In this document: positions 12,085 through 23,741 of the stretch, one piece after another | How positions within the stretch are numbered: position 1 is the stretch's first letter | Layout of the letters: every line of letters begins with the position of its first letter | Origin: Talinum fruticosum | Taxonomy: Eukaryota > Streptophyta > Magnoliopsida > Caryophyllales > Talinaceae | NCBI GenBank assembly: GCA_021018815.1 | Contig: JAITYX010000101.1 | Location: forward strand, 248,001 to 312,000 | Length of the DNA stretch: 64,000 nt | Direction of reading: 5' to 3' | The notes under the pieces: model-generated | The model's database searches: none | Seen by the model: the letters and a program-made list of their open reading frames with translations, nothing else | What the model was told of the DNA's origin: nothing | Translations under genes and position numbers: made by a program

Positions 12085-13504
12085 CGAAGACTCGGACTCG
12101 AAACTAGACCATTCCGAGTACGACCAAAGAGAGGTACAAACCTCTTCCCTCCTATGTTTTGATTACAAGTCATTCTAAGTATTATAGAAACAATTGCATA
12201 TGTTTTCATTCGATTCGATCGACTCGGAAAACACATTTTTATCAATCATCTAACACCGATGTTTCGAGTCACTCGGACATTACTCGATTTATCGCATGTT
12301 CAAATAATCTCTCTAACACTTCATATCCGAGTTCCGACTGCATATCTTGAAGTAAAGTGAATTACAGTGTTAATTCATCTCTCTAAGTCGGTACGTTTGT
12401 TTGAGAATTATTTGTCTAGATTAAATACTTATACTCGATGTTTTCAATCTTATAACTTGATCTTTCCTAAGACCGACTCGATGGACTCGGAAAATTCCAC
12501 TGTTTCTAGGCCCGAGATAATTATGCACTTAATTATCTTGATTAAATTAGTATATATATGCCTAATCTTGGACCAAAGTATTTATGCACTCACGTTATCT
12601 CATTTTTGAATTACAAAAGTAACCTAGGCTTCAAGTCGTCAACAACCAGCAGACAAGGCTTTTCTACTTCTAAACAAGGCTCAAAGGTTGTGTCGGGATT
12701 GTGTGTTTCCAAAACTAGAAAACTTCAATGCAAACCTCAACGGTGGTTTCCACCTTACTTTTTAGACACCACCAACTAATTGGAGTATCCTTAGGAGTCA
12801 AGAGCCGTTGCACAACGTTCACATCTCAACGGATCCTTTACGAGCGACTCGGAAGAACCATTATAACGATCACAAAGGACTTTTGTTTAGAAATTCGGCT
12901 AATCTGCTTGGACATCTATAAATAAAAGTCAACTCTCAAGACTTGAAGATTGTTGAACGTATTGTCAATACACATTACTTAAGCAAAAGTCATTCCATTC
13001 ATACTTAATCTTCTATTTACAACTCCCGACTTGTAATTCATACTTTACGAGTTATAAAGTCTTGTAATCAAATACATACTCTTTCTTACTTTCTGAATAA
13101 GGTCCCTTGACGAAGGCTGTAAGGGTTAACTCAGCTTAGTTGTCCCTAGCTGTAAAGGTTATCTCGGTTAGGAAGTACTAGATCGGATATGGGAATTTAC
13201 GAATCTAAGAAAACTCTGTAAAGAACTCGTTTAAGGGAGTAATTCTAGTTAAGTCGATCTGCTTGTATTTTGTGGATTCAAAATAGTGGATTTGACTTGG
13301 TGGTTAGACTAGCACTGGCCGTGGTTTTCACGGCTTAGGAGGGTTTCCACGTATATTTGAGTTCACACTTTTCCGAGTCCAATCTAGACTCGGACTATCT
13401 TGATTATTATTTTCAAGCGAAAATCTTCCGAGTTAGTTAAAATCTGCTCATCACCCTATTCACCCCTTCTAGGGTGACTAAGACTCTCCAGGAGCAAACC
13501 TTCA
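12085..13504 (+). repeat. 5' LTR of the Sirevirus
   Basis: 1,420 bases, ending ..AAACCTTCA. The first base is C where the 3' LTR has the canonical T, so it begins CGAAGA rather than TGAAGA. Relative to the 3' LTR it lacks about 60 bases around 12595 (the 3' LTR has extra text at about 21793-21845). The Sirevirus leader and TATA box lie in its right half. Confidence 0.9.
12917..12925 (+). promoter_or_regulatory. LTR TATA box
   Basis: CTATAAATA lies about 1 in 2.4 from the end of the LTR and is conserved at 22169-22177 in the 3' LTR and, in reverse, at 56010-56017. It is the likely core promoter of the genomic RNA. Confidence 0.6.
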
Positions 13505-13506
13505 AT

Positions 13507-13519
13507 TGGTATCGAGCTT
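13507..13519 (+). promoter_or_regulatory. Primer binding site (initiator Met tRNA type)
   Basis: TGGTATCGAGCTT begins two bases after the 5' LTR. The canonical copia site is TGGTATCAGAGC, so one A is missing here. Confidence 0.8.
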
Positions 13520-13563
13520 AGCCTTTCAGAAAGGGTCTAACAACCTACAGGTCTAAAGATCAT

Positions 13564-15372
13564 ATGGCTCGAACAATGGAGAGTTCGATGAAGGAAGATC
13601 TTCCAGCAGACCACCTAAGTTCAAAGGATCAAATTTTGTGCAGTGGAAGAAGCTAATGGAATGCTTTCTGTTGGACCACGATGAAGATGTACGGAACATA
13701 ATACAAGAAGGCAATTACATTCCAATGAAAATGGAAGACACAAAACATGTTCCTAAAGCAAAGTTCGAGTACACCATCGAAGAGGCGGAAAAGTTCGAAA
13801 CAACTTTAAAGCAATGAACATTCTGATGTGCGCCATCGGCTTAGAAGAATACAACAGAATGTCGACTGTGACGTAGCTAGAGATGTGTGGGACACTCGTT
13901 GTCAACACATATGAATGAACCAGCCAAGTAAGATAAGCGAAGATAAGTCAATATCTTTACAAATATGAGCTGTTCAAGATGGAGCCAGAAGAAAACATCA
14001 CTCGGATGTTTATACGCTTCACTCGGATTACCAACAATCTCAAATCTCTAGGTCGAAAGATTTCCCATGAAGAAATGTGCGAGAAAAATTCTAAGAAGTC
14101 TACCCAATAGACGATGGGGTCCCAAGGTGAAAGCCAACGAGGAAGCTCAAAACCTCTCTCAATTAAAGCCACATGAACTGATTGGGAAACTTCTTACCCA
14201 TGAAATCCATCCGGAAGAAGAGGATGTTGAGGTCAGCACCAAAAAGAACATTGCACTCGAAAGCCTCAAAAGCGAGAGGAGAAAATATGAGTTCGTCAGA
14301 TTCGGAAGAAGATCCCACGGCACTCATTGCGCGACGCTTCAAAAGAATGATGAAGCACAAGAAATGGGAGAAAATGCCAAGAGAAGAGTTCTTCAAGAAA
14401 GCTAAGAAGGATACAAAAGCTAAACAGTCCTCCCCTTCAAAGTTATCTTTAACTAAGGACTCAGGTTATTTTGAATGTGGCAGCAGAGATCACATCGTCA
14501 AAGACTGTCTAAGAAGAAAAAGGGACAGAAAGAAGAAGAAGGCTATAATAGCCACATGGAGTGATGATGATTCATCTGCAGAAGATGAAGACTCGAGACA
14601 ACTCAAAGTGTCTAATGGCACTGTCGGACATAGAAGCTAAATTTGAGTCGAGACTCTTAGACATTGAGGAGACAAATCCTTGGGAGGTAATAGAATACTT
14701 TCTTAAGTTCTCCAAAGTTGATTTAGCTAAATATATTTACACTTTAGAAGAAAAGTCCAATTCTGATTATTCTCTATTCAAAAACAACTTGAGTCTCTCA
14801 CCTCGGAGAGCATTGGTTTGAAAAATGAATTGGAAAAGCTGAGACTTACTCTAAGAGAACTCAAGACTAGTACTCAAACTAATAAGACTGAGTCCGAGAC
14901 ACTCGGAAGAAAAAATGAGCATCTAAAACAAAAGCTCAATGAGTCTCAAGAGCTTGTTTTGAAATTTACTCAAGGTCGGAAAAACCTTGACATGCTTTTA
15001 GGCTCCCAATGTGTCTCCTTTAGAAAGGAAGCAATTGGTTTTAACAAAGAGGAGGAATCAAACTCCTACTTAGATCTTTTCAATAATGATTCTAGAACTG
15101 TAAAGTTCAGGAAGGCCGATCATGGTCCCATTCATAAGAATGAAAGGAGGACTGAGCCCGGACCAGCCTACAAGAAAAAGCCTTCTCCACCTGCTTATAA
15201 AAGAAAAGATTTCCAAAAAAAAGAGACACAAACTCGGTTTTCTAAAAGGAAGACTCAGAATTATATCAAACCCAAAGTAATTCAAATCTGGGTTCCTAAG
15301 AGTCTTCTTCCTCATAAAAGGCCCTCAGTAAAGGAAGTTACTCGGTTCATTAGAGGAAGTAAGAAGGGCTAG
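13564..15372 (+). pseudogene. Sirevirus gag
   Basis: Capsid-type protein. From the ATG at 13564, in changing frames: an N-terminal part with FKGSNFVQWKKLMECF, a UBN2-like middle (EENITRMFIRFTRITNNLKS near 13990-14050, then SLPNRRWGPKVKA), an acidic linker, a zinc knuckle, a basic tract, and a long heptad-rich C-terminal part (14818-15372, open) with ENLxxLLGSQ-like text (KNLDMLLGSQ) typical of Sirevirus gag. The zinc knuckle reads YFECGSRDHIVKDC: the first cysteine of CX2CX4HX4C is replaced by tyrosine. Frame changes near 13570, 13800-13950 and 14640-14820 mean no continuous protein. Confidence 0.8.
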
Positions 15373-18300
15373 TGTGTTTTTACTTGCAGGTAACTCGGAC
15401 AAAGACAAAGGGTCATTGGTATCTAGACAGTGGATGCTCACGCCACATGTTAGGAGATTCAAGACTCTTTTCCGAGTTAGAAGATTACAAAGGAGGCAAA
15501 GTCACTTTTGGAGATGACGAGTAAGGGCAAGATAGTTGGAATAGACAAGATTGGAAAAGAAGACAACCTGGTCAGCCCAGTCTATCTTGTCAAGGGATTA
15601 AAGTACAATCTACTCAGCATCTCTCAACTGTGCGACAAAGGTCAAGAGGTAAGGTTCACTCGGACAGATTGCTATATTTCTAATGCAACCACTAAAGAGA
15701 CTAAGCTCTCGGAGTAATACCGACAGTATTCCTCTTTCGATCCAAGTCAAAATTTATCCTATTTAAAAGCATCACTGCATGATGATTCTTGGACATGGCA
15801 TCGTAGACTAGGTCATGTTAGTATGCATACTATCCAAAAGCTTGCATCTTATGGTTTAGTCAGAGGTTTACCTAACTATGCCTTTAAGAAAGATAAAATC
15901 TGTGAAGCATGCATAAAAGGGAAATAGGTCAGATCATCTTCCAAATCTCTTAAAACTGTTTCCACATCCAAAGTACTTAAAATGTTGCATATGGATTTAT
16001 GTGGTGAAATCCCTATGAAGAGTCTTAGAGGTAAATATTATGTAATTGTGGTTGTTGATGACTACTCACGATTTACCTTGGTGTGTTTTCTTCAACACAA
16101 AAATGAAGCCTTCAAAGAGTTCAGCAAGCTCTGCGAGAAAAATTCAAGTAGAGTCTTAGACTCGAATTAGAAGAATTCAAACCGACCGCGGAAGGGAGTT
16201 CGATTACTCGGAATTTGCAGAGTTTTGCGATAAGAATGACATCTCCCACAACTTCTCGGAACCCAGAACTCCTCAACAAAATGGGGTAGTGGAGAGAAAG
16301 AACATAACTCTTGAAGAAATAGGAAGAACAATGATGATTGAACACAATCCGCCTTACTATTTCGGGCTAAGGCGGTTAACACGACGAAACTACACACTCG
16401 AACGGATGCCTCATCGGACCCATTTTGAAGAAAACTCCATATGAACTCTACAAGGGAAAGAAACCAAACATCTCATACTTCAAACCATTCGGATGTAAGT
16501 GCTATGTTCACATAATGGTAAGGATCACCTAACCAAGTTTGATGCTTGGGTTAGATAAATGTATCTTTCTTGGTTATTCTTCTCATAGTAAAGCGTATTG
16601 CATTTTCAATAAAAGAACTAACAAAGTGGAAGAAAGCATCCACGTTGTGTTTGATGAGTTTGATTAGGGAAAACCAAGTGAGTCAGCATTCTCATATCCG
16701 AAACTCGGTCGAGATGAAGATGATCTTACTGAAGCCGAGCTCGGATAGAGTCAAAAGAAAGCGACTCGGAATGAGGTAGCTCGAATATCATTGCTCGGAC
16801 TAAACCAGCTCAAGAGCCAGCTCGGAATGCTTGAAGGTCAAATAGATAAGCAAGCTCAATCAAATCGGATCGCTAAAGATCAACTAGTTTAACCCTCAAA
16901 TCTGGTGAACCAGAGAACATGTAAAGTATTCAAATATGCTTCGAGCCACCCACTCGAAAACATCTTGTCCGACATCAATAGTTCGGTAAGAACTCGCTCT
17001 TCCTTACAAAATCTATATGCATTCACTGTATTCATATCATTAACTAAACCTACAAATGCACTAGAGGCCCTAAATGAACTTGAATGGGTAGAGGTCGTGG
17101 AAGAGGAACTTAATCAATTTGAAAGAAACCAAGTCCGGACTTTAACCAAACGACTTTCGACCACCCGATTATAGGAACCAAATGGGCTTTCAAGAACAAA
17201 TTGGATGAGGATGGGTTTGTACTCAGAAATAAGGCTAGATTTGTGACTCAAGGTTACAATCAAGAAGAAGGAATTGATTGTGGGGAAACCTTTGCACCGA
17301 GTTGGTAGGATTGAAGAAATTAGAATCCTATTGGTAATTATATCTAGCATGAATATTAAATTGTATCAAATGGATGTCAAATGTGCTTTTCTGAATGGTT
17401 TCATTCAAGAGGAAGTCCATGTTGAGCAACCCCTGGATTTGAAAACTTAGAATTTCCAAATCACATTTTCAAATTGCAAAAGGCTCTCTATGGTCTTAAA
17501 CAAGCTCCTAAAGCTTGGTATGAATAATCGAGCAGTTTCTTAGTTGAAATGGATTTTAAAAGAGGTGAGATTGACAAAACTCTTTTCATAAAAACCAATG
17601 GGAAAGACTTTCTTATTGTTCATATTTATGTTGATGATATAATTTTTGGAGCTAATAATGAAAATCTCTGTCGAGATTTTTCTGAGTTAATGAGACATGA
17701 ATTCCAAATGAGCATGATGGGAGAGCTCAATTTATTTCTTGGTCTATAAATCAAACAAGATAAAGATGGCATCTATGTCCATCAATCTTAGTATACCAAG
17801 GAGTTGCTGAAGAAGTACAAGCTTTAAGATGCAAAACAAGTGGCAACACCAATGAGTAGTAGCATGAAATAGGACTCGGACGAAAAAGGTAAAGCGGTAG
17901 ATCAGAAACTCTATCGATGTATGATTGGATCTCTGCTATATCTTACATCCAGTAGGCTAGACATTATATTTAGTGTATGTCGAGTGTGCTAGATTCCAAG
18001 CTAATCCAAAAGAATCACATCTCACTGCGGTGAAGAGAATTTTTAGATATCTTACAGGGGCTCGGAATCTAGGTTTATGGTTTTCAAGAGACTCATAACT
18101 AACCCTCATTGGATACTCGGATGCTAACTATGCTTGGATACAAGGTTGATAGAAAGAGCACCTCGGGAGCATGCCAGTTTCGGGTCAATCCCTTATATCT
18201 TGGCACTAAAAGAAGTATAGCTCGGTTGCTCTATCAAGCTGCTAAAGTTGAGTGCATTGCAGCTAGAGCATGCTGTGCTCAGATTCTATGGATCAAGCAA

Positions 18301-18569
18301 CACTTCAAAGACCTTGGACTTTCATTCAAATCAATTCCAACCAAGTGTGACAATCGAGTGCAATCAGCATCACTAAGAATCCAGTTGAACACTCAAAGAC
18401 AAAGCATATTGAGGTCATGTGTCATTTTCCGAGAGACCATTCAGAGAAAGGTGATATTGAACTTGAATTCATTCCTATAAAATTGTAATTCGCTGATATC
18501 TTTACTAAGCCACTTAGTAAGGATCAATTTTGTTTCATTAGGAATGAACTTGGCATGATAAATGCATGA
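15373..18569 (+). pseudogene. Sirevirus pol (protease, integrase, RT, RNase H)
   Basis: Aspartic protease site region WYLDSGCSRHM near 15418, GAG-pre-integrase text (YNLLSISQLCDKGQEV near 15605), integrase zinc part (WHRRLGHVS..CEACIKGK near 15800-15925) and core (HMDLCGEIPMKS, DRGREFDYSEF, PQQNGVVERKN, the D-D-E context near 15985-16300), SH3-like end near 16500-16670. RT follows with YQMDVKCAFLNGF near 17360 and the catalytic YVDDIIFG at about 17626; RNase H lies at about 17900-18500 and the stop after GMINA at 18567-18569. More than a dozen stops and frame shifts break it. Domain order integrase-RT-RNase H defines Ty1/copia. Confidence 0.9.
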
Positions 18570-19151
18570 TTATATGTTATTCTAAGTGAAATTATCTTGC
18601 ATGATTATGTGTTATATGTTCTTCTCTTTGTCTTAATAACAATTAGTTCGATTGACCCGGTGATGCTTGAGCTAGGAGTTATTATCTCGTTTGGGCTTTA
18701 CGAGTCACTCAGAAACATTACTGAGTCGAGACTTAGTTTTTGAGAAAATTGGACTTCAAACTTCTAAAATCATTTCTAGATTAGTGGAGAATTTCGAAAT
18801 TTCTTTTAAAATTTCTCGTTTTCTGTCTCTCTACCGCGCGCATCGATCAATGAGCTAGTCGTTGGGAGAAAGACAACTGTAATTCTAACCGTTGGAGAGC
18901 AAGTACAAACACACCGGTCCGAGGCGACCGTTGGAAGTTTGGATCGGAACGGATACTTGAAGGACATTCTTTTCGCTATAAATAGCATCCCTTTTCCTTC
19001 ATTTCGCTACTTTACTCTCTGCTAACCTAAACTCTCGCATACTCACTTTTGTAATCTAAGATCTCAAGCACTCTCGGTACTCTCTCTCTCTCTCTCTCTC
19101 TCTCTTTCGTTTCTTCGAGTTAGCTCATCTTCTTCTCATAACTTCTCAACC
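18570..19151 (+). other. Noncoding spacer between pol and the downstream ORF
   Basis: No conserved coding text. It contains 'ctataaatagca' at about 18977-18988, a TATA-like site about 165 bases before the ATG at 19152, which could serve a subgenomic transcript of the downstream ORF; this is inference. The same layout is seen in reverse in the copy at 61140-61791, where 'ctatttatagaga' lies at about 61383. Confidence 0.5.
19081..19107. repeat. (TC)n microsatellite
   Basis: About 13 uninterrupted TC dinucleotides in the leader of the extra Sirevirus ORF. The reverse copy at 61170-61215 has broken GA repeats at the same place. Confidence 0.9.
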
Positions 19152-20790
19152 ATGCCTAAAAGAGGATCCACCCTAGGTTTCCTAGGTTCTGCAACTAAGA
19201 AGCCTAGAACCAAAAGCCAAGAGGGTCCTTCTAACCCCTCTAAAATCCTTGTCACTCAACACCTTACGTTGGATGACAAATTCTTTCCAACCACAACCTT
19301 TTTGTGGTTGAAACACATCAAAACCATCGGGGTATACAATTTTCTTTGTTTCGGTGAGTTCATATACCCTGAACTCGTTGTTGAATTTTATGCAAATCTT
19401 TCTTATTCCGAGGGATCATCACCTCAAGTGTTCGCCACATAGTGGTTTGTATTAATCTCTCTCTTCTTCATCGTCTTTTTAAAGTTTCATCTATCTTCCT
19501 CAGCAGCAACCCCATCCGCTTCAACGAGCTTGCTGATGAGTTCTTTGAAAAATACGCTAACGAAGTCCCCGAGTCACACAAGAATGTTTACGTGACCCGG
19601 ATGAAGACCGAGGCGAGACTTCTCTGTTTCTTGCTGATGAGAACTTTCTGTTCTCACCACTCCAACAAAGAAAATCCCAAATCCAAAATCCTCAAAGCTC
19701 TGTTCGACATTCTCGAGGGCTACCACGTAGACCTCGTCCCCACCATTATCGAGCGGATGGCTACCGTGCCTGCTCGGACTAACAAATCCACCCCTCTTCC
19801 TTTCCGAGCCCTACTTACCCTTATCTTTAAACAATTCAAGGCTCCGGTCCCCTCGGACCCAAACGAAGGGTGCGAGGCTACCATAGTCATTGACGAGAAA
19901 ATAGCGTCTTAGATATGGGTACCAGGAAACCCAACCTAGTGTCTAGGTCCATAGCTCATAACTAAGGCAACCTTCCCCTCCGCCTTAGACTCGGACTCCT
20001 CTCTCACTCCCTCCTCCACTCGGCGGAGCTTCCACCTCAGGTCCTCCTCACAAAGCCACTATCGCTTTGTCTACCACATCGATAGACAAACTCTCCTCTG
20101 TGTCCACGAAAATCGAGACACTCTTCGCTCCTTCAAGACTGTCCTTCGAACATGACCATTAACCAAAAGACGGTACGAGTTTCGGATTTGATAGCAACAA
20201 GATGTGTTCCTCGAAATGAAGACTCTAGTTAAGGAGCAACAGGAGCTGATTGAGCTCCTCGAGAGAAAGACGCTCTAAAGCCGCTCAAGACCCGGACAAC
20301 CGAGATACATCCGAAGAGTCCTCAAGCCCTGCCGAGTCCTCGAAGCCTCGCCGAGTCTCCATCCGGAAGGCAGTGAAGAAGAATAGGAGGCTGTGGCTGA
20401 AGCGGCTCCTTCGAGGAGAAGGAGGAAGAAAAGAAGGAAGAAGAGAAAGAGGAAGAAGGAGAGAAGGAAGAACAAGCCGAGGGACAAGGTGCTCCGGGTC
20501 CTCAACCAAAGCCGATAAGCTCGGATAGCGATCCGAGTGACTCGGAAGACCCTACCGATGTTAGACAGCCTGCAACAGTCAAACCAAAGGAAGCACCCCC
20601 TCCGTGACGTTCCAAGAGGATGAGCCTCTGGACGACCTTGTTACAGGTTAGCCACTCAAAGCTGAGCCACTTCTAGATATACTAGTGCTGCCACCGCCCA
20701 AATCTTCAACATCATCACAAGCATATCAACGCAAGCGTGCTGCACGCTCATCCGCCTCAACTCGGACCGCCCAAACTCCTCCATCTTAAT
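19152..20790 (+). pseudogene. Extra ORF in the env-like position (putative plant transposon protein domain)
   Basis: Starts MPKRGSTLGFLGSATKKPR. It continues FLCFGEFIYPELVVEFYANL, then after a frame break at about 19440 a second open stretch to 19912 with DEFFEKYANEVPE and TPLPFRALLTLIFKQF. This arrangement resembles the domain annotated in plants as putative plant transposon protein (Pfam PF20167, from memory), which has no known activity. The C-terminal part (20160-20530) is charged: SKAAQDPDNRDTSEESSSPA followed by an Arg/Gly/Glu-rich tract. I see no clear signal peptide or transmembrane segment, so env function is not supported. A homologous ORF is found in both minus-strand copies (57400-58546 and 60066-61139), so it belongs to the family. 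Confidence 0.65.
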
Positions 20791-21255
20791 TTTTTTCTAT
20801 TTTATTTTTTTGTTCGGACATCAAATTGTATCAGCTTGATACATTCTTCCCCATTTTTTGTTTTCTCGCTTTTTGCTAAAAGGCTAGGGGAGAATACACT
20901 AGAAAATTTGTTGTCTTGTTTAGGGGAGTTTTCTCACCCTCTTTTATATGTATTTTTTTGTGTTTTATGTATATATATGAATGAAGCTTCGATTTCGAGC
21001 ATATTGATTTCGAGTATAACTCTTTCTAAATTTAGATTTCTCATTTAGTTTTTCTCTAATATATCAGCTTGTTTCTCTATCTTACTCTAATATAATTACT
21101 CACCACATTACACCATATGAGTTATCTACGAAATATTCTAACTTCGAAATACTTCACTCATTACTCTATTTTCTGCGATATTTCACTAAATCGAACGAAA
21201 ACACATGATTCTTTCACTAACAAAGTTTCTGTCTAAGTATGGAATGTCTTTCATC
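20791..21255 (+). other. 3' noncoding region of the Sirevirus
   Basis: T-rich, no coding signal; includes 'tatgtatatatatgaatgaag' type text and ends at the polypurine tract. The corresponding reverse region is 56975-57480. Confidence 0.6.
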
Positions 21256-21267
21256 AAAATGGGGAGA
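21256..21267 (+). promoter_or_regulatory. Polypurine tract
   Basis: AAAATGGGGAGA immediately before the 3' LTR (TGAAGATTCGG from 21269). It primes plus-strand synthesis and matches the purine tract typical of Sireviruses. The minus-strand copy has the same motif at 56961-56974. Confidence 0.85.
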
Positions 21268-21268
21268 T

Positions 21269-22752
21269 TGAAGATTCGGACTTGGAAACTACACCATTCG
21301 AGTACTACCAAAGAGAGGTATAAACGTCTTCCCTCCTATGTTTTGATTACAAGTCATTCGAGTATTATAGAAACTATTGCATATGTTTTCATTCGATTAT
21401 GACTGACTCGGAAAACACATTTTCATTTATCATCTAACACCGATGTTTCTGAGTCACTCGGACACTACTCAGATTTATCGCATGTTCAAATAATCTCTCC
21501 AACACTTCATATCCGAGTTCGATTGCATATCTTGAAGTAAAGTGAGTTACAACGTTAATTCGACTTTCTAAGTCGAGCATATTAGTTTGAGAATTATTTG
21601 TCTAGATCAAATACTTATACTTTGATGTTTTCACTCTCATAACTTGATCTTTCCTAAGATCGACTCTAATGGAATTTGAATATAATGAATATTAGACTCG
21701 GAAAATTCAACTCTTCCGGCATCGAGATAATTATGCACTTAATTATCCTAATGAAATTATTAAATATGCCTAATCTTGGACTAAAGTATTTTATTCTTTG
21801 AGAACCAAAATGATTTACTTTTGTAGGTTATCCAAACGAGGTTATCTCATTTTTGAATTACAAAAGTAACCTGGCTTCAAGTCATCAATAACCAGCAGAC
21901 AAGGCTTTTCTACTTCTAAACAAGGCTCAAAGGTCGTGTCGGGATTGTGTGTTTCCAAAACTAGAAAACTTCAATGCAAACCTCAACGGTGGTTTCCACC
22001 TTACTTTTTAGACACCACCAAATGATTGGAGTATCCTTAGAAGTCAAGAGCCGTTGCACAACGTTCACATCTCAACGGATCCTTTACGAGCGACTCGGAA
22101 GAACCGTTACAATGGTCACAAAAGACTTTTGTTCGGAAATAGTCACAACGGCTAATCCGCTTGGTCATCTATAAATAGAAGTCAACTCTCAAAACTTGAA
22201 GATTGCTGGACATATTGTCAATACACATTACTCAAGCAAAAGTCATTCTATTCATACTCAATCTTCTATTTACAACTCCCGACTTGTAATTCATACTTTC
22301 GAGTTGTAAAGTCTTGTAATAAATTACATACTCTTTCTTACTTTCGAGTAAGGTCCCTTGACTGAGCTGTAAGGGTTAACTCAGCTGAGTTGTCCCTAGT
22401 CTGTAAAGGTTATCTCGGTTAGGAAGTACTTGGATGAGATAAGGGAATTTCGAGTATAGGAAAACTCACGTAAAGAATTATTTAAGGGAGCAATTCGGTT
22501 GAGTCGATCTGCTGTATTTTGTGTATTCAAAACAAGTGGATTTGACTTGGTGGTTGGACTAGCACTAGCCGTGGTTTTCTACCCCAAGAAGGTTTCCCGT
22601 ATATCCGAGTTCACACTTTTACGAGTCCAATCTACACTTAGATTGTCTTGATTATTCTTTTCAAGCGAAAATCTTCCAAGTAAGTTAAAATCTCCTCATC
22701 ACCCTATTCACCCCCTCCGGGGTGACTAAGACTCTCCAAGAGCAAACCTTCA
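21269..22752 (+). repeat. 3' LTR of the Sirevirus
   Basis: 1,484 bases, TGAAGATTCGG..AAACCTTCA. It retains the 'gaaccaaaatgatttac' segment (about 21800) absent from the 5' LTR, and a TATA box CTATAAATA at 22169-22177. Confidence 0.9.
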
Positions 22753-22757
22753 AATCC
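22753..22757. repeat. Target site duplication, right copy (AATCC)
   Basis: Identical to 12080-12084; confirms that the two LTRs belong to one insertion. Confidence 0.9.
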
Positions 22758-23600
22758 AAATGAAAATTTTGTTGCCTGCCCTCTGTTAATGTAGGTAAGG
22801 AATGATTGTGGAAACCCCAACAGCGAAACAGGAATATGGAGCCGGTTAGCGACGGGCAAGCGTAGCGGCGGCAAAAGCCAACCCTAGTTTTTTTTTTTTA
22901 ACCTATGTTAGGCATAAACTAGGATGAGCTCGGTCATATAGGATACGATGTGTTTCTAAATTTTGCATCTATTATATGCAGATCTGGTTGGTTAAACACT
23001 TTTGGTTGGTGTTAGAACTCGCAAGGATCGACATGTACTTGGCGTCCGAGTTCTATTAGAGGTGGCTTCATGCAACCTTAACTAATCGAGCTGCAACTTG
23101 GTGGGTGACTTGGTTGAATTCCAATTGCCCAATAATATAGTATACTAAGCACTGGCATGTGTCCCAATTTAAGATACATAAAGCAAGGTACCCCTATGTG
23201 CATTTGTTGGGATTTAAATCCAATACGCATTACTTCCCGATCGTGGTATGCGACAAATAGGTAAAGTGCGGGATATACCATATTTGGATTGCGTTCTTCT
23301 TGCCTCATTTGATGTTCTAAGCAGTGCTAGGTGAGTCTAGTATTGGAGTGAGTACTTGATGAACTTGCCACTATTGGAGAGAGTTAGGGAGACACAATCC
23401 GAGGCTCTCTTTGAATTCTACGTTGAGTGGATGAGAGAGTCTAATCCATCGAATCACGGGACACCGAGGGCTCCGGAACGAGATTAGAGGAAGGATTCTC
23501 CTCGCTACTACACCCTTAGGAATTTGTGAAGTAACTCTGCAAGTAGATGAGCGCGCTCACTAAAGACAAGCAGAGGTAAGGAAGAAGAAGAAATGAGAGC
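22758..23600 (+). pseudogene. DUF7745-like ORF, downstream part
   Basis: Continuation of the ORF broken at 12084. Recognisable pieces are MRQIGKVRDIPYLD (about 23249-23290), which fits the RQFGR.QDIP region near the end of this family, and ESLFEFYVEWMRES-like text (EALFEFYVEWMRES near 23403-23444). The stretch 22880-23040 looks noncoding with a T-run and may hold an intron or small insertion. Several stops are present. Read together with 11508-12084 it shows the target was already a transposon-associated ORF. Confidence 0.4.
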
Positions 23601-23738
23601 TCGTAGGATTGAAGAAGTAAAGAAACGAACCTAAGGACATGCAACTAAGTCAAGTCACCCAAAAGGGAAGAAAGTGAAGATAAACTAGGGCTTAGGAATT
23701 AGGAGGAGTTTATTTTTACCAATTTATTGCTTTGCCCC

Positions 23739-23741
23739 TTT
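23739..23741. repeat. CACTA target duplication, left copy (TTT)
   Basis: TTT directly before CACTACTAG; repeated at 32998-33000 directly after the other terminus. En/Spm-type elements make 3-base duplications. A T triplet is weak evidence alone but fits the termini exactly. Confidence 0.7.

Larger units (their letters stand above)
12085..22752 (+). mobile_element. Complete Sirevirus-type Ty1/copia retrotransposon
   Basis: 10,668 bases bounded by AATCC duplications. Order: 5' LTR, primer binding site, gag, protease, integrase, reverse transcriptase, RNase H, a long extra ORF region, polypurine tract, 3' LTR. The Sirevirus assignment rests on the integrase-before-RT order, the tRNA-iMet-type primer site, the AAAATGGGGAGATTG polypurine tract, the long coiled-coil C-terminal gag, and the extra ORF downstream of pol. 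LTRs differ by eye at many positions and by several indels, so the insertion is old. gag, pol and the extra ORF all have stops or frameshifts; the copy is not autonomous as read. Other LTRs of this family are at 1-682, 55438-56960 and 58547-60065. Confidence 0.9.

Noticed and set aside
11881..12162. 93-codon ORF crossing the left Sirevirus boundary
   Set aside because: Its C-terminal part reads into the LTR after 12084, so the frame is an accidental fusion; only the part up to the junction belongs to the DUF7745-like remnant.
20275..20509. Minus-strand Leu/Phe-rich frames resembling a membrane protein
   Set aside because: They are antisense to the Arg/Gly/Glu-rich tract of the extra Sirevirus ORF; the hydrophobic look comes from the complement of AAG/GAG triplets.
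13564..20790. An integrated virus or a true env gene in the Sirevirus
   Set aside because: Domain order, LTRs and target duplications are those of a Ty1/copia retrotransposon, and the downstream ORF lacks a visible signal peptide or membrane anchor.
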